From JALHNI01 sp965229305 (GTDB lineage Bacteria; Acidobacteriota; Terriglobia; Bryobacterales; Bryobacteraceae), in the NCBI GenBank assembly GCA_965229305.1, contig CBDDIZ010000040.1, forward strand, positions 124,001-188,000: a DNA stretch of 64,000 nucleotides. The letters are read 5' to 3'. Numbering within the stretch: position 1 is the stretch's first letter; every line of letters starts with the position of its first letter. The notes beneath the pieces are model-generated. The model was not told the DNA's origin. It made no database searches and saw only the letters and a list, made by a program, of their open reading frames with translations. Positions 1 through 7,939 of this stretch are shown here, one piece after another. The translations under genes and the position numbers were made by a program.

Positions 1-1
1 C

Positions 2-1576
2 TCCCATCCGGCGACGCATGCCGTGGCGGTCGACGTTCGCTTGGCCGGCGCGACTGCCACCACGGAGATCCGCTTTGACGTGCGCCCGCGCGCCGTTTTG
101 CGGGTACGTCTGTCAGAGGCGGCGCGTGTGTACCTCACGGCGGCGGACGGCTTTTCCTATGCCCCTGAAGGTGCACTTGAGCGCTTGGCCGCGGAACCAG
201 CCGAGCCCTATTTCCATGCTGCCGCCGGCGCGTTCAAGGTGACGGTGCCGGCAGGCGTGACGCGGATTGAAGCCACGCGCGGCCCAGAGTACGAGTGGAC
301 CTCGCGGCTGGTAACGCTGACGGCCGGTGCCAACGCCGAAGTCGTGTTAGGCCTTGAGCGCTGGTCCGATGTCGGTCGCGACGGATGGCATGCGGGCGAC
401 TCGCATGTGCACGCCAACTATGCTGCGCGGACCCACCAGAACATCACGCCCGAGGACGTGCGGCTGATTGCTGAGGCAGAGGATCTGCATGTGCTCAACC
501 TGACGGCGGCCAACTCTTACGACGACTTCCTGCATGACGAAGGCTACTTCACCGGCGCGCCGCATCCGCTGAGCGCGGGGCGTCACTTGCTCTATTGGAA
601 CGAGGAGTTCCGTGGCAGCGACCTGTACGGACACCTCGGCCTGTTCGGCTTGCGCACCCTGATCCGCCCGCTGTTTACGGGCTTGGCGGGCAGCAGTAGC
701 GCGTTCGACTATCCGCTCAACTACCATCAGGCCAAGCGTGCGCAGGAGCAGGGCGGAGCAGTCACCTACATGCACCCGGGTTACTTGCCAGGCTTCGAAG
801 GACTCTCCGCGGCGGGCGGTCAGCCGAAGGAGTTGCCGGCTGACGTCGCCCTCGGGGTCATCGATGCGATGGATGTGCTGAGCAACGCCTATGAGACAGC
901 TTCGGTACCGCTCTATCATCGCTTGCTCAATTGCGGTTTCCGGCTTGGCGTTTCCGCCGGCACGGACGTGTTTCTGAACGTGCGTGACCACTACATCCCC
1001 GGCGGCGGGCGCGTGTATGTGCAGTCCGGTACTCCGCTGCAGTATCAGGCGTGGCTCTCGGCGTATAAGGCCGGCCGCTCATTTGCGACGAATGGTCCGA
1101 TGCTGCGCTTCACGGTGAATGGCAAGGCGCCGGGGGAATTGCTGGCATTGCCCGCGGGAGCGCGCGTCCGCGTGCAGGCCAGCGTGGAATCGCGGGTGCC
1201 CGTTGATCGTGTGGAGGTGCTGTTGAACGGCCATCCCGTGATTCGACGCGATCAGGCGCCGGCACGTATCGACGAATGGGTGACGGTGAATGAGCCGGCT
1301 TGGATCGCGCTACGAGCCACTGGCCCCTGGGATCGTCGCATCGTTAACGACACTGCGGCTTTCGCCCACACAACCCCGGTCTACATCGCGCTCGGGGGAC
1401 GGACCTTGCGCAAAAAAGCCGACGCCCTTTACTTCGTTCGCTGGATGGAGCAGTTGATGACGCAGGTAAGTACCACCGGACGGTTCCGCGACGCCGAGCA
1501 ACGCGAAGAGGCTCTCGGCGTGCTGCGTCGCGCGTTCGAAGTTTATCGTGAACTTGCCGCGAGCGGCACCGACTGA
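2..1576 (+). CDS. CehA/McbA-type (PHP-like) metallohydrolase, 5' end outside window
   Basis: Probable metal-dependent hydrolase of the CehA/McbA family, a PHP-like phosphoesterase fold often found in secreted acidobacterial and planctomycete proteins; the substrate is unknown. The frame stays open to the left edge, so the true start is probably upstream; the first start codon visible is GTG at 23. Counting from that GTG, the metal-binding GDSHVH lies at about residues 125-130, an MHPG motif at 250-253 and an AGTD motif at 312-315, the usual order for this fold. The first ~115 residues form a beta-rich N-terminal domain. The 3' end overlaps the convergent amidase gene by 34 bp. I am confident of the family but not of the reaction. 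Confidence 0.75.
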   Translation, partial: SHPATHAVAVDVRLAGATATTEIRFDVRPRAVLRVRLSEAARVYLTAADGFSYAPEGALERLAAEPAEPYFHAAAGAFKVTVPAGVTRIEATRGPEYEWTSRLVTLTAGANAEVVLGLERWSDVGRDGWHAGDSHVHANYAARTHQNITPEDVRLIAEAEDLHVLNLTAANSYDDFLHDEGYFTGAPHPLSAGRHLLYWNEEFRGSDLYGHLGLFGLRTLIRPLFTGLAGSSSAFDYPLNYHQAKRAQEQGGAVTYMHPGYLPGFEGLSAAGGQPKELPADVALGVIDAMDVLSNAYETASVPLYHRLLNCGFRLGVSAGTDVFLNVRDHYIPGGGRVYVQSGTPLQYQAWLSAYKAGRSFATNGPMLRFTVNGKAPGELLALPAGARVRVQASVESRVPVDRVEVLLNGHPVIRRDQAPARIDEWVTVNEPAWIALRATGPWDRRIVNDTAAFAHTTPVYIALGGRTLRKKADALYFVRWMEQLMTQVSTTGRFRDAEQREEALGVLRRAFEVYRELAASGTD

Positions 1577-2859
1577 AAGACTTGTTCGAAAGCGTAGGCC
1601 AGCGAGAGAACCTTCGCTTCGTGATACCGCGGACCAGCGATTGTCAGGCCCACCGGGAGTCCATTTGCCGTCCAACCGCAGGGAATGCTGATCGCCGGAA
1701 TGCCATAGATGTTGAAGGGGCCGGTGTTCTCTGGCAACACAACATCCAGGCGATCGCGCTCGAGATATTCGTCGATCGTTTCGGGTAGGTGGCGCCGCGT
1801 CGGCAGCACGACGACGTCGAAACCGTCGAAGGCTTGGTCAATCTCAGCGCGCAACTCGTCCAGGAGCCAACGGGAGCGGATATAGCCGGCGAGTGATGCC
1901 TTCGAGTCGTTGAGAATGGCGCGGCAGGCGTGAGGGGTGTAGGCTTGCGGATCGCGCTCCCAATGGTCGCGATGATAGGCGAACGTTTCGCCAGCGAGGG
2001 AAATGCGGTCCACCGCGGGCAGTGCAACGTCGCGGAGACCCGCGGTGAGTTGACCGATCCGTTGCAGCGCAGACTCCACGCAAGCGGCGACGGCGTCATC
2101 GACATCTTCGAAATAGTAGGGACGCGGAACGCCGACCCGCAGTTGGTGAACGGACGTGAGTTGCGTGTGCGTGCCGGCCAGAACATCGAACAGCAGCCGC
2201 GCGTCCGCCACGGTACGCGTCAGCGGTCCGCAGTGGTCAAGGGATAGCTTGGCCGGGATGATGCCCTGGAGCGGCACGACTCCGTAAGTGGGCTTGAGGC
2301 CCACTACGCCACAGTACGCTGCTGGTGTGCGGACTGAGCCCCCGGTGTCAGTCCCCAGCGCCGCCGGCACCATGCCTGCTGCCACCGCGCACGCCGAACC
2401 ACCCGACGACCCTCCCGCGTAGCGAGTTTCGTCCCAGAGGTTGCGCACGGGTCCGAAGTAGCTATCGACCGACGTGCTTCCCAGGCCGAACTCCTGTAGA
2501 TTCGTCTTACCCAGAATGATGGCGCCCGCCTGCTTCAGCCGCCGCACTACTTCCGCATCCGTTTCGGGTATGCGTTCGGCAAAAACGGCGCTAGCCGCTG
2601 TGGTGCGGATCCCGGCCGTATCGATGTTGTCCTTGATGGCGATCGGGATGCCGTGCAGTGGTCCGCGCACGCATCCGGCAGCGCGCTCCGTATCGAGCTC
2701 CCGCGCCTCGCGCAGCGCGTCTTCATGGCGCACGGTGATGAAGGTGTTGAGACGGGCGTCAACTTCCGCGATGCGAGCCAGGCACTGGGTCACCAGGGCT
2801 TCGGACGTCAGCGTGCCCGCCGAAAACTGAGTCATGGCCTGCGTCACGGTCGGGATCAT
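1543..2859 (-). CDS. Amidase-signature family amidase (GatA-like)
   Basis: Amidase-signature enzyme that hydrolyses a C-N amide bond; 438 residues. The Ser-cisSer-Lys triad is visible as K76 (IAIKDN), S151 in the glycine/serine loop GGSSGGSA, and S175 in DTGGSVR; the 75- and 24-residue spacings match GatA. There is no signal peptide, so it is cytoplasmic. Without gatB or gatC nearby it is more likely a catabolic amidase than the GatCAB subunit. Its ATG overlaps the stop of the upstream nanE-like gene (ATGA, 2856-2859), so the two are translationally coupled in the five-gene symporter operon. It may release ammonia or an acyl group from an amide-containing sugar or peptide, but that is inference. 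Confidence 0.9.
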   Translation of the reverse strand: MIPTVTQAMTQFSAGTLTSEALVTQCLARIAEVDARLNTFITVRHEDALREARELDTERAAGCVRGPLHGIPIAIKDNIDTAGIRTTAASAVFAERIPETDAEVVRRLKQAGAIILGKTNLQEFGLGSTSVDSYFGPVRNLWDETRYAGGSSGGSACAVAAGMVPAALGTDTGGSVRTPAAYCGVVGLKPTYGVVPLQGIIPAKLSLDHCGPLTRTVADARLLFDVLAGTHTQLTSVHQLRVGVPRPYYFEDVDDAVAACVESALQRIGQLTAGLRDVALPAVDRISLAGETFAYHRDHWERDPQAYTPHACRAILNDSKASLAGYIRSRWLLDELRAEIDQAFDGFDVVVLPTRRHLPETIDEYLERDRLDVVLPENTGPFNIYGIPAISIPCGWTANGLPVGLTIAGPRYHEAKVLSLAYAFEQVFQSVPLAASSR

Positions 2860-3536
2860 CGCAAGGCGCTCACGTAGTTGGCCACGATCAGGCGCGGGCG
2901 AGTGATCGCGGTTCCGACCACGACGGCGTGCGCGCCCAAGTCGAGCGCGTGGCGAGCCTGCTGCGGACTCGTGACGCGGCCTTCCATGATCACGGGCACC
3001 TGCGCCACGCGAGCCAGTTGCTCGAGTAATGCCCAGTCCGGGCCATCGCTGCCGCGACCTTCGGTATCTGGCGTATAGCCGGACAGGGTGGTGGCGACGG
3101 CGTGGGCACCGGCCTCCTGGGCCGCGAGGCCCTCTTCAAACGTGGCGATGTCGGCCAGGATGCGCGCTTGCGGGAACTGCCGGCGCAGTGCCGCCACAAA
3201 GTCGGCGCCCGACAATCCGTTCGGGCGCCGCCGGTGGGTGGCGTCCACGGCAACCATGTCCGCGCCCGCCTCGAGCAACGCGGCCGCGTCGACGAAGTCC
3301 GGCGTGATCAGCACCCGGCCATCCGGGAATGCCGACTTCGTTAAGCCAATCAAGGGTAACGCCACGGCCTGTCGGATGGCGCGAACATTCTCTGCTTCCC
3401 GCGCCCGGATGCCGACCGCGCCGCCCATCTCGGCCGCGCGGGCAAACAGCGACACATACTCCGCTGCGTAGAAGGGATCGCCCTCTTCGGCTTGGCACGA
3501 AACAATGAGCCCCTTGGGCAGCAGGTCTACAGACAT
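2856..3536 (-). CDS. nanE: Putative N-acetylmannosamine-6-phosphate 2-epimerase
   Basis: TIM-barrel epimerase of the NanE family (226 residues), which converts N-acylmannosamine-6-P to N-acylglucosamine-6-P in sialic acid and amino-sugar catabolism. Supporting features are the N-terminal LIVSCQAEEGDPF, the central DATHRRRPNG segment and the C-terminal phosphate-binding EGRV...GAHAVVVGTAIT. Its start overlaps the end of the upstream toroid gene by 10 bp and its stop overlaps the amidase start. No sialic acid lyase or kinase gene lies in the operon, so the physiological substrate may be another 2-amino-sugar phosphate. Confidence 0.88.
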   Translation of the reverse strand: MSVDLLPKGLIVSCQAEEGDPFYAAEYVSLFARAAEMGGAVGIRAREAENVRAIRQAVALPLIGLTKSAFPDGRVLITPDFVDAAALLEAGADMVAVDATHRRRPNGLSGADFVAALRRQFPQARILADIATFEEGLAAQEAGAHAVATTLSGYTPDTEGRGSDGPDWALLEQLARVAQVPVIMEGRVTSPQQARHALDLGAHAVVVGTAITRPRLIVANYVSALR

Positions 3537-4546
3537 TGCGAAGCGCGTTCAAGCCAGAGAGCAAACTGCGCGGTAAGGTTTACGCGCGAAGAGTACGGCC
3601 AATCCTTCACGTCGCGAATCAACGCCCAGTGAACGAACGAGCCGTCAGCCTCCTGGCCGCTGATGAGATGGTCGCAGATCTCACAGGCCACTTCGAGGCA
3701 GCGCGGATCGCCGGTTTCGCGAAAGAACCACGCTGAACCCCAGGCGAGTTTGTGCGCGAGCGTCGTGCGCAGCACGGCCCGCGGTGCTCCAGCCACAAAG
3801 TCGAACACCTGTTTCGCGGCATCCAGATACTTTGGCTCGCGGGTGATGGCGTGGAGGTCGCTCAAGATAGCGATCAGCGCACCCGTCAGATGATGATGCT
3901 GATCCACGGCGTCGCGATCAATACGGCGCGGCATGTTGCCGGTGGGCGCGAGTTCGTCATCGGTGCGCAGGCCGCGTTCGGTGTCCCAGGCCGGGTAGAA
4001 GGTGCCTTGCCAGTCGTTGGCATCAATCACTCGGCAAAGGTGGTCGGCCATTCGGCGCGCGGCTTCCACGGCCCCGGCGGTGTAAGCCGCCTGACAAGCC
4101 ACGGCGGTGACGGCGGTGTTGACGATGCCGCGGCCCTCGGCGGCCTCCTCGGCGCGGCCGAACATGCCTCCGGTACCGGGATCCTGCATCGCGAGCAATG
4201 AGGGCAGCGCGCGCAGCGAGATGTCGTAAGCCAGGTTCACATGTCCGCTGTAGATCATCCAGGCGGGCCCATACGGACGTTCCGCGAGCGATGACGCCCG
4301 GCCGGCGCGAATCTCCGGCGGATCGAAGCCGCCTTCGGGCTTCACATAAGTGCGACGCTGCCATTGGATATGGCGAGCGGCCTCCTCGGGGCGGCCACAG
4401 AACAGGAGCGAGGCCGGCACCACCATCGAGGCGCTCATCGTCTGCAATGCGCCTAGGCCGCCATCGGCCTCCTGATGGTCTACTAGCCATTGCACCGCCC
4501 GGGAAACTGCCTGGCGGTATTGTTGCTTCTTTTCGGAGTAACTCAT
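3527..4546 (-). CDS. Alpha-toroid protein, possible glycan-processing enzyme
   Basis: 339-residue protein that I recognise only by fold type. It has repeated helix pairs with aromatic- and His-rich motifs (WLVDHQEADGGLG near the N-terminus, DRDAVDQHHHLTGA in the middle, CDHLISGQEADGSF near the C-terminus). These resemble (alpha/alpha)6-barrel enzymes such as epimerases, unsaturated glycuronyl hydrolases and lyases. The repeated QEADGG/QEADGS motif also resembles prenyltransferase/terpene-cyclase toroids. The ATG at 4546 is chosen because it overlaps the stop of the preceding 54-codon gene as ATGA; upstream in-frame codons lack this support. Its place between a sodium symporter and nanE suggests action on the imported sugar. 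Confidence 0.6.
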   Translation of the reverse strand: MSYSEKKQQYRQAVSRAVQWLVDHQEADGGLGALQTMSASMVVPASLLFCGRPEEAARHIQWQRRTYVKPEGGFDPPEIRAGRASSLAERPYGPAWMIYSGHVNLAYDISLRALPSLLAMQDPGTGGMFGRAEEAAEGRGIVNTAVTAVACQAAYTAGAVEAARRMADHLCRVIDANDWQGTFYPAWDTERGLRTDDELAPTGNMPRRIDRDAVDQHHHLTGALIAILSDLHAITREPKYLDAAKQVFDFVAGAPRAVLRTTLAHKLAWGSAWFFRETGDPRCLEVACEICDHLISGQEADGSFVHWALIRDVKDWPYSSRVNLTAQFALWLERASQCL

Positions 4547-4707
4547 GAACTTTTGAAAATGCGGCAGATCAACAGGACCGTGCCGTGCAGCGCGAGCGAG
4601 ATAGCCAGAACGATAAAGAATCCCACCACCGATTCCTGGCTTGGCTTCTGGATCTCCCAGTTCTTCCAAGTCACCAGGCGCGGGTACCAGTCTTCACGGC
4701 GCATCAT
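4543..4707 (-). CDS. 54-residue single-helix membrane protein, probable symporter small subunit
   Basis: A short frame with both ends in translational coupling: its ATG (4707) overlaps the symporter stop (4704) as ATGA, and its TGA (4543-4545) overlaps the next gene's ATG (4546) as ATGA. The product starts MMRREDWYPRL, has a Trp/charged N-terminal segment (WKNWEIQKP), and then one hydrophobic helix at about residues 27-48 (VVGFFIVLAI...VLLI) with a short basic tail. Small single-helix proteins are known partners of some SSS-family symporters. The double overlap and membrane topology argue that this is a real gene and an accessory subunit, but the partnership is inferred. Confidence 0.7.
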   Translation of the reverse strand: MMRREDWYPRLVTWKNWEIQKPSQESVVGFFIVLAISLALHGTVLLICRIFKSS

Positions 4708-6206
4708 GCGGCATCCTTGGCGAACTCGGCTAGCTTGCTCTCCTGGCCCACCGGCGTATTGATGGTCAGGAAGAAACGATCGAGTAACTGAGGCTCTTCC
4801 GGCTTAGTCAACCAACTCACCAGAACGCCCGCGCTCAGCCCGCAGCTGAGATAAAAGGTGATGAGCGTAGGGAAGTGCTTGTTGCCCGTCCACTCGAAAA
4901 CAGTGGTGCCGACAATCAGCGCCACGCTGGAGGCCAGGAAGCTGGCCCAGGCGCCGTAGCGATTGGCGCGCCGCCACCACAGGCCCAGCCAGAAGGCGAT
5001 GCCGATCAGCGGCACCAAGTTGAACATGAAACGCATCGCTGCGGGCACGTCAGCATGCAGGAAGGTGAGCCCCACGCCCGCCGCGGCAAAGCATACGGAG
5101 AAAACTCGGCTGATGAGTAATTCGGTTTCGAACGCCGGTGCCCGCTTGGCCATGCGCATGAGGTTACGTGTAAATAACGCGGAAGACGTGATGACGTAGA
5201 CCGCGCCATTGTCCATCACCGAGGCCATGATGCTCGCTAGCATCAAGCCGGCAAAGCCGCGGGGCAGTAAGTCCCGGACTAACGCGCCAAAGACGTGGTC
5301 GCCATCGAGGGTGCCGGAACCGTAGTAAGCAATGGCCAGCACGCCCGTCAATGCCCAGCAAATCGTGCAGACTCGCTTGAGTGTCACCCCCGCGCAGAAG
5401 CCAATGCGATTGTCCAACTCAGACTTGGCGGAAGCATTGTTACTCATGATGTGCGGCTGCGCCACCACGCTGAACATCTGATTGATCATGGCGGCAATGA
5501 TCCAGTAGAGCCCGATTTCGCCGGGAGCGGTCATGCTGAAAGCGGCGTCCAGGTTCGGGATCTTGCCGCGCGCGCCGTCCACCCCACCCACCGCCGTCCA
5601 CACAAAGGGGACCAGCAGGATGGACATGACAATGGTGAGCACCCCCTGGATCAGTTCGTTCCACACGGCCGCGATCAGTCCGCCCATCATGCTGTAGAGC
5701 AGGAAGGCGCCGGTCATCGCCAGGGTGGCCGTGGTGGCACCGACATATCCATTGGTGAGTGACTCAATCAGCTTCGCCGAACCTAGCAAGGCCACGCTCA
5801 AGTAACCGATGTTCACCACGATGCCCATGAAGCCATAGAGCAGACCGAGCGACGGCCCGTAACGCATCTCGTAGAAGTCGGCAGTCGTGGTGCAGCGCGC
5901 CCGGCGGAAGACCGGGCTCAGTAGCCAATACAGCGGCGTGTTGAAAATCTGGATCCACTGGTACCAGATGCCGGCCATGCCCAGCCGATAGGACTGAGAC
6001 GTAACTCCCACGGCGCTGTCGGCGTGCGTGCCTGCCCCAAAGGCGTAGAGGATCATCAGCACCCGGCCAAACCGGTGCCCGCCGGTGTAGTAGTCGTCGA
6101 TGTTCTTCACTTTGCGCATGGCGCGAACGCCCACGGCGAGCATCGCTCCGAAGTAGAGCGCGACGATCGCCCAGTCTAACCAATGAAGCTGGAGTGTTGG
6201 CGGCAT
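4704..6206 (-). CDS. SSS-family sodium:solute symporter
   Basis: Inner-membrane Na+/solute symporter (SSS/SLC5 family), about 500 residues with 12-13 hydrophobic helices. The early DYYTGGHRFGRVLM segment after the first helix matches the family motif, and GTHADSAVGVTSQSYRLG corresponds to the conserved loop after helix 2. The start is placed at ATG 6206 (MPPTLQLHWLDW): the protein then opens with the first helix, whereas the upstream in-frame extension is basic and unlike the family. It heads the operon symporter, small helix protein, toroid, nanE, amidase. A perfect palindrome lies 62 bp upstream (6268-6284) in the divergent promoter region. The substrate is probably a sugar or sugar acid, by context. 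Confidence 0.9.
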   Translation of the reverse strand: MPPTLQLHWLDWAIVALYFGAMLAVGVRAMRKVKNIDDYYTGGHRFGRVLMILYAFGAGTHADSAVGVTSQSYRLGMAGIWYQWIQIFNTPLYWLLSPVFRRARCTTTADFYEMRYGPSLGLLYGFMGIVVNIGYLSVALLGSAKLIESLTNGYVGATTATLAMTGAFLLYSMMGGLIAAVWNELIQGVLTIVMSILLVPFVWTAVGGVDGARGKIPNLDAAFSMTAPGEIGLYWIIAAMINQMFSVVAQPHIMSNNASAKSELDNRIGFCAGVTLKRVCTICWALTGVLAIAYYGSGTLDGDHVFGALVRDLLPRGFAGLMLASIMASVMDNGAVYVITSSALFTRNLMRMAKRAPAFETELLISRVFSVCFAAAGVGLTFLHADVPAAMRFMFNLVPLIGIAFWLGLWWRRANRYGAWASFLASSVALIVGTTVFEWTGNKHFPTLITFYLSCGLSAGVLVSWLTKPEEPQLLDRFFLTINTPVGQESKLAEFAKDAA

Positions 6207-6267
6207 GCGTTGCTTTCGATCAGGATAGTTGGACTTTCGGGGCGCCTTGCGGCGATGGCGTTCCCAC

Positions 6268-6284
6268 GTTCCATGCTGTGGAAC
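6268..6284. promoter_or_regulatory. Candidate IclR operator, perfect GTTCCA-N5-TGGAAC palindrome
   Basis: GTTCCATGCTGTGGAAC is a perfect 6-bp inverted repeat with a 5-bp spacer. It sits in the divergent region between the symporter (start 6206) and the aldolase (start 6342). GGCG/CGCC outer bases extend the symmetry. The same half-sites recur at 15494-15510 in front of the fucosidase gene. Assignment to the IclR protein at 7108-7902 is by proximity only. Confidence 0.5.
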
Positions 6285-6341
6285 CACTCGCCCTGACGAG
6301 CCGAACCCACGAAGGAAAGCCGTTACCATGCCTAAGCGGAT

Positions 6342-7154
6342 ATGTCACAACCCCTGAATCCCATCAAACAAGCCCTGCGCGATCAGCGAGTGGTTATTGG
6401 CGCGGCGGTGACGATGGAGTCTCTTCTGGCGGTGGAGGCCCTGGCCACGCTCGGCTTCGACTTCCTGTTTTTCGACTTGGAGCATGGTGCTTTCAGCATT
6501 GAACAACTGCACCTTATGGTGGCACTGTTGCGAGGCTCGAAGACCGTGCCGATCGCGCGTGTCGCCGGCGATGATGCCTGGCAGTTGAAACGCGTGCTGG
6601 ATACCGGCGTCAAGGGGATCGTCGTGCCGTTCGTCAATACGGGCGCCGAGGCGCGCGATGCCGTCAGCCGCAGCAAGTATCCGCCGGCCGGCATCCGCGG
6701 CTTAGGTTGCATGCTGGCCGCTTCCCGCTGGGGACTCACCTCACCGGAGTATGTGGCGGCAGCAAATCAGGAGATCCTGGTGATCGTGCAGGTAGAAACG
6801 GCTCAGGCCGTCGAAAATATCGAGGAGATCGTGGCGACGCCGGAGGTCGATATGATCTTCGTCGGCCCCGGCGACCTGTCGGCCGATCTGGGCGTGCCCT
6901 TTGACACCGCGCATTCTCTGGTCAGCCAAAGCATTGCCAAAGTGGCCCAGAGCGCGGCCAAGCACGGCGTCGCCTTGGGGACCGTGGCCAAAGCGGAGAG
7001 CGACATTCGCCGTCGCATTGAGCAAGGCTTCTCCATGCTGGTGGTCACCGGCGATCTGTCCGGCCTCACCACCTCGGCTCGCGAGGCGCTGCGCGGCGCG
7101 CGAGGCCTTACTGAGGAGTCCCGCTTGACGGCAGCGCCAGATCTCGCGCGGTGA
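6342..7154 (+). CDS. HpcH/HpaI-family class II aldolase
   Basis: Metal-dependent aldolase of the HpcH/HpaI family (270 residues), which cleaves 2-keto-3-deoxy sugar acids or 4-hydroxy-2-oxo acids to pyruvate and an aldehyde. The family pattern is present: DFLFFDLEHGAFS near the N-terminus, VPFVNT and the PPAGIRGLG loop, QVETAQAVENIEEI with the metal-binding Glu, and FVGPGDLSADLG with the second metal ligand. It is divergent from the symporter operon across a palindrome, so the two are probably co-regulated. It would give the pathway a retro-aldol step to pyruvate. Its last 47 bp overlap the convergent IclR gene. The specific substrate cannot be told from sequence. Confidence 0.88.
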   Translation: MSQPLNPIKQALRDQRVVIGAAVTMESLLAVEALATLGFDFLFFDLEHGAFSIEQLHLMVALLRGSKTVPIARVAGDDAWQLKRVLDTGVKGIVVPFVNTGAEARDAVSRSKYPPAGIRGLGCMLAASRWGLTSPEYVAAANQEILVIVQVETAQAVENIEEIVATPEVDMIFVGPGDLSADLGVPFDTAHSLVSQSIAKVAQSAAKHGVALGTVAKAESDIRRRIEQGFSMLVVTGDLSGLTTSAREALRGARGLTEESRLTAAPDLAR

Positions 7155-7902
7155 TCAGCATGCTCTTGAGCATGTGATAGGTCTCGGCTTCATCCGGGAA
7201 CGGCTTTTTCTTCGAGACGCTAAGCGCGGCGATCAACGAGCCATGCGTGTCATACACCGGAATGGCCACGCAACGATATCCGAGCTTGCACTCCTCGTCA
7301 TCCATCGCATAGCCCTGCGTCAGCACGGTTTGAATATGCGAGTTCAGTTCCACCGTATTGCAGATGGTTCGCTCAGTGAAGCGCCGCAGCGTCCGGCGTA
7401 GCGAGAAGTAGCGCTCACGCACGTGGGGCGGGGAATAGGCCAGCAACACCTTGCCGAGCGCGGTGGCATGCGCGGGCATCCGGAAGTGCGGACGCTCCAC
7501 GCCCATCGGGAGTCGGCTCGTCGTACTGCGCGCCAGCTCCACCACTTCGCTTCCTTCCAGGATCCCCAGATGCGCCACGCCCTTCACACTATTGGCGAGA
7601 GCATCGAGCCGTGGCTCCGCTTCCCAGATCAGGCGATTCGAAACCCGGGAGGTCTGCCCCACCAGCAACGCCCGCGTACCCAGCCGGTAGCGTCTGGTCT
7701 CGGTGCGCTCGACGAAGCGTTCGAATTCGAGCGTGCTCAGAATGCGATGAATGACGCTCCGCGAGTAGCCGAGGTCCTCGGCCATTTCACTGATGCCCCA
7801 TTCCGGTTTGGCCGAACTGAAACAGCAGAGGACTTCCAAGGCGCGGGTGATGGCTCGGGTTCCTGTCTGGAGGTTGTTAGCGGTCTCGGCCTTTCGTGGC
7901 AT
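7108..7902 (-). CDS. IclR-family transcriptional regulator
   Basis: IclR-type regulator of 264 residues. The N-terminal winged helix (AITRALEVLCCFS...GISEMAEDLGYSRSVIHRILSTLE) is followed by the ligand-binding domain (VAHLGILEGSEVVELARS, MPAHATALGKVLLA, YAMDDEECKLGYRCVAIPV). The ATG at 7902 (MPRKAETANN) is chosen over an upstream in-frame start because the family usually has only a short tail before the winged helix. It lies 37 bp downstream of the glycosidase-like gene on the same strand and may be co-transcribed with it. It is the only one-component regulator in the carbohydrate region and so the best candidate for reading the GTTCCA-N5-TGGAAC palindromes. Confidence 0.92.
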   Translation of the reverse strand: MPRKAETANNLQTGTRAITRALEVLCCFSSAKPEWGISEMAEDLGYSRSVIHRILSTLEFERFVERTETRRYRLGTRALLVGQTSRVSNRLIWEAEPRLDALANSVKGVAHLGILEGSEVVELARSTTSRLPMGVERPHFRMPAHATALGKVLLAYSPPHVRERYFSLRRTLRRFTERTICNTVELNSHIQTVLTQGYAMDDEECKLGYRCVAIPVYDTHGSLIAALSVSKKKPFPDEAETYHMLKSMLITARDLALPSSGTPQ

Positions 7903-7939
7903 GGTTCCCGAATGTGCCGATTGTAACCAAACCGGGTCG

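Noticed and set aside
1543..2859. Amidase as the GatA subunit of the Glu-tRNA amidotransferase
   Set aside because: No gatB or gatC is adjacent and the gene is embedded in a sugar-catabolic operon, so a catabolic amidase is more likely.
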